A stretch of DNA of 64,000 nt from Nymphalis io (lineage: Eukaryota; Arthropoda; Insecta; Lepidoptera; Nymphalidae): contig NC_065890.1 in NCBI RefSeq assembly GCF_905147045.1, positions 806,001 to 870,000 of the forward strand, written 5' to 3'. Made by a program: the position numbers and the translations under genes. Below are positions 56,953-64,000 of this stretch, piece after piece (position 1 is the stretch's first letter; every line of letters begins with the position of its first letter). Under the pieces are notes generated by a model. It saw only the letters and a program-made list of their open reading frames with translations, ran no database searches and was not told where the DNA came from.

Positions 56953-57202
56953 TATCCTGGGTCATGATTCACACACGGCCATCTGAACCCAAACTAAGCA
57001 GAGCTTTTACTATGGAAACCAGACAACTGATATACTAGGTATACTACTTTTCTTTTGTAAATATATACTTATATAGATAATTACACCTAGACTCAGAACA
57101 AACAGACATGTTCATGCACACAAATGTCTGGCCTGGGTGGGAATCGAACCCACAACCTGGGTGTGAAAGGCAAGTGTCACCAACCACGCCAACCGGCTCG
57201 TC
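56953..57202 (-). mobile_element. SINE family C, near full length
   Basis: Reversed copy from tatcctgggtcatgattcac to gaatcgaacccacaacctgg and caaccacgccaaccggctcg. More diverged than the 20057 and 54268 copies. Confidence 0.88.
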
Positions 57203-57339
57203 AACATCATCGGTCATTACAATTAAATATATTTATTATCGATTAAGTTAAGTCAATTCTATAAGAACAACGCAAGAACTCAAGACCGTTGCATCAAAAG
57301 TTTTTTCGTATATATTGTTTAGCCATAATATAAAGAAGC

Positions 57340-57495
57340 TGGGAAAATGGACCGTATGGTAAATGGATCGTCCATTCTTTGTCCATTACATCGTACCTCG
57401 TACACTATACTGGCCCAATTAACCTTCAAACGGGAACTTAGCAATACACTATCAGTGATGTTCGATGGTAGAATATTTGATAAGTGGGCCCCAAA
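57340..57495 (-). mobile_element. SINE-like family A, strongly degenerate
   Basis: Reversed remnant: atggtaaatggatcgtcc, ccttcaaacgggaacttag, ggtagaatatttgataagtg. Confidence 0.5.
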
Positions 57496-58056
57496 ACGGG
57501 ATTGCGAATACTACGAGATTTTACTATAAATCTCGTTCATGTATCAGTTACATATAAACGAGAGTCAGTAGATCTAGATGGAAATCTTGGATCAAATCTT
57601 GGCCAACAAAAATTAAACAGAATTTATAGCAGAACCATCTCGATCACATCGGGTTAAAACAAAAAAAAATCTTATCAAAAATTAAAGTTGACAATTCAAA
57701 CATATGTTTATTACTTTTGCGAGCTTATGCGCGTGCGCATTGTGACTACTCAGAATATTTATAGCACGTGCGGGAGATAGTGTGGCCATGAGTGATAGCT
57801 GTAATGTCCTGTTGTGATCATATTTTCAGATTGAGACAATATCGTATTGTAAAATTCATTCGGATCTACTTTTATTTATAGCATAAAATGAGTCAAGCGT
57901 AGTTTAAATCTTCAATAAAAAACGATACATATACTATTAGATTTATATCTTTTAATACATAACACACATTAATAAACACGCACTCACACACATATTATGT
58001 TTATATATAAATATATGAAAAATTATTTAAGATCATAATAATAATAATCTATGTAC
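57496..58056. other. no gene seen
   Basis: AT-rich with short CA-rich stretches near 57960-57995. Nothing recognised. Confidence 0.5.
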
Positions 58057-58347
58057 TGGTGGTAGGGCTTTGTGCAAGCTCGTCTGGGTAGGTACCACTC
58101 AATCATCAGATATTCTACCGCAAAACAGCAATACTTGATATTGTTGTGTTCCGGTTTGAAGGGTGAGTGAGCCAGTGTAATTACAGGCACAAGGGACATA
58201 AAATCTTAGTTCCCAAGGTTGGTGGCGCATTGGATATGTAAGCGATGGTTGACATTTCTTACAATGCCAATGTCTAAGGGCGTTTGGTGACCACTTACCA
58301 TCAGGTGGCCCATATGCTCGTCCACCTTCCTATTCTATAAAAAAAAA
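58057..58347 (+). mobile_element. SINE-like family A, full length with target-site duplication
   Basis: From tggtggtagggctttgtgc to tattctat plus an A tail. It is flanked by ATGTAC at 58051-58056 and again at 58348-58353, a likely 6-bp target duplication, which supports retroposition through a poly-A RNA. Confidence 0.92.
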
Positions 58348-58564
58348 ATGTACAGTCATTTAAGACCTAATACATTAAATTAGGCCACATTGTATCAAAA
58401 ACACAAGTAGTATATAATATTTAAAAAAATGTATTTTATTTAACTAGAACAAACACTTGAATTGTCACTACAAGATTGTATTAATTTTAAATTCACCGCA
58501 AATTCGAAATGTAGATTCTACTGATCAATGCATGAAGCAAGAAACTCGATAGTTAATAATAATA

Positions 58565-58666
58565 ATATCCTGGGACATTTTTCACACACGGCCATCTGAT
58601 CCCAAATTAAGCTTGTAAAGAGCTTGTGCTATGGAAACCAGACAACTGATATACTACATATACTAC
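58565..58666 (-). mobile_element. SINE family C, 3' fragment
   Basis: atatcctgggacatttttca to aactgatatactacatatac; broken off where LINE-like sequence begins. Confidence 0.85.
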
Positions 58667-58872
58667 AGTTCAAAACTCTTCAGTCTACTATATATTTTAA
58701 TTATGTTTAATGAAATGTCAATCAAGAAAAAAATGTGGATGGATTGCGTAGGAAATGATATGTGTATGAAAGAGGTAAGTGCTGAGATGACGAGTGACAG
58801 AGAGAAGTGGAAGGAAATACACGTTGTGCCGACCCCACGTAGTGGGATAAGGGCAGGAAGAAGAAGAAGAGA
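58667..58872 (+). mobile_element. LINE ORF2 C-terminus remnant with AAG-repeat tail
   Basis: An open frame reads KKKMWMDCVGNDMCMKEVS, then AEMTSDREKWKEI and a stop shortly after (ga/aag)n at 58855-58870. The WxDCVxxDM...MTxDRxxWK pattern is typical of the last residues of a non-LTR element common in insects. It is joined to a truncated C SINE. Confidence 0.5.
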
Positions 58873-58949
58873 AATATCAATCAATTAGGTGTTTCATTAA
58901 TCATAAAATACGAACGCCTGTTTATCATCTTTTGTGTTATTGTTATTAT

Positions 58950-59132
58950 AATCTATCTCGTGCTTGACGGTGAAAGAAAAAATCGTAAGGAAACCTGCAT
59001 GTGTCTAATTTCACTGAAATTATGCCACATGTGTATTCTACCAACCAGCATTGGAGCAGCGTGGTGAAATAAGCTTCTCCTCAAAAAGGAGAGGAGGCCT
59101 TAGCCCAGCTGTGGGACATTAACAGGCTGTTA
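58950..59132 (+). mobile_element. SINE family B, 3' two-thirds
   Basis: Starts at ctatctcgtgcttgacggtg and ends aacaggctgttac; the tRNA head is missing. Confidence 0.85.
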
Positions 59133-59399
59133 CTCGTCGTCTAAGTAAATAAAATTTGTTTATTATACGACTCATTCAATGTTTTATTTAAGAGGAGATA
59201 AAGCAAGCAACTATTTCAGAAAACAAAACAAAAGCTCTCACTCAAAATATATCTACGTTTTAATGTTTATTACGCGGATGCTCGTTAAATTGTATTCAAA
59301 CTTGGACAGCTATTAACATAAAGTTTATCTTAAAATTTTAGTTATCGTTCAGGCAAATCTAAAGTGTTAAGTAACTAACATCTTCGTAGTAAGTAGCCG

Positions 59400-59525
59400 T
59401 GTACTTGGTTGTAGCGCTTTGTGCAAGCCTGTCTTGGTAGATACCATTCACTCATATATTATACCGCCAAATAGCAATACTTAGTTTGTTGTATTTTGGT
59501 TTGAAGGATGAGTGTACCAATTACA
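59400..59525 (+). mobile_element. SINE-like family A, 5' half
   Basis: gttgtagcgctttgtgcaag to ggtttgaaggatgagtg; breaks off before the A interior. Confidence 0.75.
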
Positions 59526-59589
59526 TGGAAAAGAGACATATTATTTCTTGACGATGTAAGGATAATATATCTTACTGTGCCAATGTATT

Positions 59590-59887
59590 ATTTTTTTATA
59601 CAATTGGTAGGCGGACAAGCATATGCGCCACCTGATTATAAATGGTCACCAACAACCATAGAAATCGGCATTGTAAGAAATGTCAATCATTACATCACAC
59701 ATATACATCGCCAATGCGCCTCCAACCTTGGGAATCAAGATGTTATGTCCCTTGCGCCTGTAATTACACTGGCTCACTTACCCTTCAAACCGGAACACAA
59801 CAATACCAAGTACTGCTGTTTTGCCGTAGAATATTGGGTGCTAACCTAACCCACCCAGACGAGCTTGCGCTAAGCCCTACCACCAGT
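59590..59887 (-). mobile_element. SINE-like family A, full length, facing the copy at 59400
   Basis: Reversed copy from tttttttatacaattgg to gacgagcttgcgctaagccc and taccaccag. With the 59400-59525 copy it forms an inverted pair 64 bp apart. Confidence 0.85.
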
Positions 59888-61089
59888 AAATTACTTATGG
59901 TAATTTATCTAATCTGTCTATAATATCTATATAAGTAATTTGCTTACCGAAATTCAATAAAATAAATAAAAAAAGACTCCAATATACATATAAAGTATAG
60001 TGAATATATTTTTGTTAGTCATTCATATAAAAAAATCTATGGTATTGTTTGAATGGTATTACAATTTGACGGGAAGTTAGAATAGTGTGAAGGGTCCTCA
60101 AACAGGTAGGGGATTCTTGGAAGCCATTGTTTCACCCGATTAGCCACGCCAACCCTGAGAGGTTGCAGGTTCCACATTAATTATAGAATAGTAGAATCGT
60201 TTCAACATTTTACATTTTGAGTATAAATAGTAATAGCACTTGCAATATTTTTTAAAACAATTGCTAAAAAAATGCGACAATAGAGCTGGAAGCCAAACAT
60301 ACAATATTGACATATTCTCTTTATTTAGAAATTATATTTATTTATATATAACAGTAAATAGTGTGGCAGTTATTGGGTTAAGATTGACCCTGGTCTTTCA
60401 GATAAAGACGATTGACGCGGTATGTTCGATGCCGGTTATGATGTAATTGATGATGTGATAAAGAAGGAAGGCCTGGATATCTGTAACCGAACTATAACCA
60501 GTCAGGAGGAGCCACAGTACACAGTAGATATAGCGTTTTCCTGTTGAAAATTTGTTAGTAGCAGTTCGGAGTCTGGATATTGGTGTTAAAACTCCCGTGC
60601 CCGGGAAAGCATGTAAAACCGTTTTCCTGCACCTAAAAATTTACCTGACTACCGGCCGACCGGTTAGATCTGTTTCAAATTATACAGATATTGGCAATAC
60701 TACATTGTTATTCTATTAAACATGTTCTAATATTTCGTTGCTGTTTAATTTATATTATTATAATCCTATCAATAATAAATATACGATCTATTGGTCTCTA
60801 TTTATAGATCGTTTGACTAAGCTTGAGGCTAGCTTAATAAATGTCATATAACTGTCTGATTGTATTTGACACTGACGGCTGTGATAACGATCAAAATTGT
60901 AAAGTTATGTTTAAGCTGCGAACTCGCTGCGTTGCTACAGGCTAGTTGCACATTTATGAGATTCATATTGTTCTAAATTATTAAAGTTTTGAATTTTTAC
61001 TATTCTGTTACAATACATTCGGAAACTCATCGCAAATGATCGTGAAATGTCAGGAAGTAATATGCGAAATTGACTTGATTGTCATAGTA
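59888..61089. other. no gene seen
   Basis: AT-rich. A degenerate family D-like stretch lies near 60470-60670. Confidence 0.5.
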
Positions 61090-61245
61090 AAAACATAAAT
61101 TCTTTATTCAAGTATCTCTCACAAGCACTTTTCAATCGTCATTTTACGGTTTTAATTCTAATATAAAGAAAGACCGGTTCGCAATGTAGATTCAAACACT
61201 AAGAACCGGCAAGAAACTCTCTTTTTATCAAAAAAAAGTACATGT
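61090..61245 (+). repeat. dispersed repeat family H, second copy
   Basis: aaattctttattcaagtatc, agaccggttcgcaatgtaga and agaaccggcaagaaactctc parallel 44236-44395. Confidence 0.5.
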
Positions 61246-61269
61246 AATAATCAAATACTTTTATATATA

Positions 61270-61521
61270 TGATATTCTACCGCAAAACAGCAATACTTGA
61301 TATTGTTGTGTTCCGGTTTGAAGGGTGAGTGAGCCAGTGTAATTACAGGCACAAGGGACATAAAATCTTAGTTCCCAAGGTTGGTGGCGCATTGGATATG
61401 TAAGCGATGGTTGACATTTCTTACAATGCCAATGTCTAAGAGCGTTGGTGACCACTTACCATCAGGTGGCCCATATGCTCGTCCGCCTTCCTTTTCTATA
61501 AAAAAAAAAAAAAAAAAAAAA
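61270..61521 (+). mobile_element. SINE-like family A, 5'-truncated, long A tail
   Basis: Starts inside the element at gatattctaccgcaaaaca and ends in an A run of about 22. Differs at only a few positions from 58057-58347. Confidence 0.9.
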
Positions 61522-62860
61522 TATATCCTGTATGAACATCAACAAATACTAACTCCAAGCTCTTCAATCATTTATAAATATATGATAATTATGTGAATAT
61601 TATGATTACATTTTTGCTGAGAGGAATGAAGAAATAGAGAAATATTTGTCTTCATGATATTGAAGAGGAAAATTAATTTCTATATAGAGACGAGGCCTTG
61701 GACACAATATTAGGACGAATTATTATCATTAAAATAAATGTTTTATCGGATGAAAGCGAGGATGAGAAATTCGCAATTAAAAAAACTTTAAATACGTGTA
61801 ATATGAAAAGTACTTTTAAAAATTGAAAAAGGAACATAACTATAAAAAACATTTCCAAACTGATTTGACTGTCCAAAGTGAGTTTTTACAGAACAGCACA
61901 CAGACACACGAATGTCACTGGGATTAATGTATGTATGACGTCATTGGGTGTCCAAATCTTTAGCTTATAATATAACGTGTTTTCTAATTTGATATCAGCT
62001 ATAATTATTACTTAAAATATAAATATAATATTTAGGTACAATTTAAATGTTTTTACAGTTTTAATTGAAAATAAATTATTACTAAGAAAAAAAAACTAAT
62101 ACTATATATACATATTTCAATTAGGTTACATTTATATTGCTCGAGGTCGAAATTTAATAATATTTTTTTATGAATATTATATTTTAATACAATTTTCGAT
62201 ATTTACGTTTTTTATTATTATATACATATTTTAATAATTTAATAATCAAAATATGTAATAATAACGGATCATAATGGATTTTAAGATTTACTTCGAATAT
62301 AAATTGAAATATTTACGTACAAACGTAGTCACTAATGTTTAACAATTTATGCAAATGTTAACTTGAATAATTTATCATAAATAATAGTATCGCGTTGATT
62401 GCGCTGATATCGTACAAATCGACTCCAAACACTGATTGTAATCTATAATGAAATTATACAACAATCTCCAGTCGTAAGATCCATATAACGATATATTTCA
62501 CTGATTGATGATTGGCTTGAATTCATACTATTTCTTATGGATTCCCTTGTATCTGTTACATTGCTGGGTTTGTTTGTCCTTATTTATTTGTTTTTTAGTT
62601 TGAGAAATCAGTGTACACGTTATCTTTAAAAATAATAATATAAAGTATACATCACTCAGGCTTAAACTCTACTATCACGAGTCTATTTGTTATAAATTCA
62701 TGACTAGTAATGAACAATAATGGGTAATATTAGTTTAATTAAGTGAATTAATATATGTTGAATTAAACTTTGTGACTTATGTGGCTCATATAACCTTTCT
62801 TCTACAAAGCAGCATAGTGGTAACCTTCTAGAACCTTCTCCTTAAGCATAATTCACCTAT
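61522..62860. other. no gene seen
   Basis: Very AT-rich unique sequence without supported ORFs or repeats. Confidence 0.5.
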
Positions 62861-63152
62861 TGTAACAGCCTGTGAATGTTCCACTGCTGGGCTAAGGCCT
62901 CTTCTCCTTTTTTGAGGAGAAGGTTTAGAGCTTATTCCACCACGCTTCTCCAATGCGGGTTGGTGGAATACACATGTGGCAGAATTTCAGTGAAATTAGA
63001 CACATGCAGCTTTCGTCACGATATAATCCTTCACCGTCAAGAGTGAGGTGAATTATAAACACAAATTAAGCACATGAAAATTCAGTGGTGCTTGTCCGAG
63101 TTTGAACCCACGACCATCGGTTAAGATTCACGCGTTCTAACCACTAGGTCAT
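62861..63152 (-). mobile_element. SINE family B, full length
   Basis: Reversed copy from gtaacagcctgtgaatgttc to the head complement gattcacgcgttctaaccac and taggtcatctt. Confidence 0.92.
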
Positions 63153-64000
63153 CTTGTTTTCACCTAATTGTAGTGTTATTACTGGACAGTTCTGTGATAT
63201 ACTAAGCATCAAAAACTACCACCAGGTCCAATGGGATTCTGTTATACCGAAAAGAATAAAATGTTTAGTTTCTCATTTTCTCACATATTCAACTATATAC
63301 AACTAAAAAATATTCCGAATGAAATTAAACGAATACGATAAGATTTTTCATCCTATACATAATGTTATATATTACATGTATTATTTATCAATATTTATTC
63401 ATTTGATAAACGTGAAATGATATTCAGTTACTCAGGATACGATATGCTCATACGCTTGAACTTAATTTACATAGTACGTTTATTTTGGACACAGTTTACT
63501 TTAAACGAAATCGACTTTTCGATAAACAATTGTAATTATAATAAACAATGCTGTTATTTTTACGGTTCACATAAATAATGTAAAATTCTCAGTTTCTTGG
63601 TTCCTAATATCCTTATGTCAGAACCCGAGGCAGTCGAGGTACTAATCAACACCACACGTACTGTCGTTTCTCCTGCGCGATGATGGACTTTGATATTTGC
63701 TTTTAGCAGGTTACAAGCCTGGTCAGGTTTTCTATCTTACCTTATTAAATTTGTTGTATTTTTTTCACCTGTTTATTGTTAAGTGAACGTTGAATATATT
63801 TCACTTAACAATAGCTCTATCATCGATAAGGTTAGTCAGGCTAACGTAAATGTAAAATTTCCCTCTACTTTGATCAATGAACCGCTAAAATTAGGGGAAG
63901 GATAAATAGTACTAGACGTACGCGGGAAAGGGGGGCGTTGTCGCCGACTACGGATTTAGACTAGCCGAGCGCAAAATACATAATGTCATATCTGAAATTT
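63153..64000. other. window end, no gene seen
   Basis: AT-rich to 63870, with a perfect inverted repeat at 63775-63812 (13-bp arms). The last 130 bp are more CpG-rich (tacgcgggaaaggggggcg), possibly the edge of a functional region beyond the window. Confidence 0.45.

Overview
This AT-rich window reads as nuclear DNA of a lepidopteran, most likely a butterfly. It has spliced insect genes with long introns. It also has dozens of short interspersed repeats, including a tRNA-derived SINE family that resembles the Metulj SINEs I know from Heliconius. No bacterial operon, CRISPR array or rRNA gene was seen.

Layout. (1) 1330-8491, minus strand: a complete nine-exon secreted maltase/alpha-glucosidase (GH13 family, 606 aa). 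All exon phases agree and the catalytic triad is intact. (2) 8607-23585: intergenic, full of SINE fragments, with a few CpG-richer islands near 10250-10440 and 11740-11910. (3) 23586-26556: a 5'-truncated Ty3/gypsy retrotransposon. It keeps RT, RNase H, integrase and a probable short 3' LTR, but its RT active site reads YLDN instead of YxDD. (4) 30790-31717, minus strand: a candidate small secreted peptide gene (74 aa) whose ATG is apparently split by an intron. (5) 32248-47937, plus strand: the 3' exons of a single-pass membrane protein with one CUB domain, one LDL-receptor class A domain, a transmembrane segment and a GC-rich cytoplasmic tail. Its 5' exon was not found, and the end of its reading frame is ambiguous. 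(6) 51498-51579, plus strand: a signal-peptide first exon of another gene whose remaining exons are not recognisable in this window. (7) 51580-64000: probable intron or intergenic DNA, with many SINE copies and short LINE remnants.

The genes do not form an obvious pathway. The maltase is a digestive or haemolymph enzyme. The CUB/LDLa protein looks like a cell-surface receptor or co-receptor. The small peptide is secreted and of unknown role. At least four SINE-like families (A-D in the entries) recur in both orientations. Two nested insertions (A inside B, C inside A) give a relative age order, and two nearly identical C copies point to recent activity. I see no new multi-gene biological system. 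The least explained items are the split-ATG peptide gene and the conflicting tail frames of the CUB/LDLa gene.
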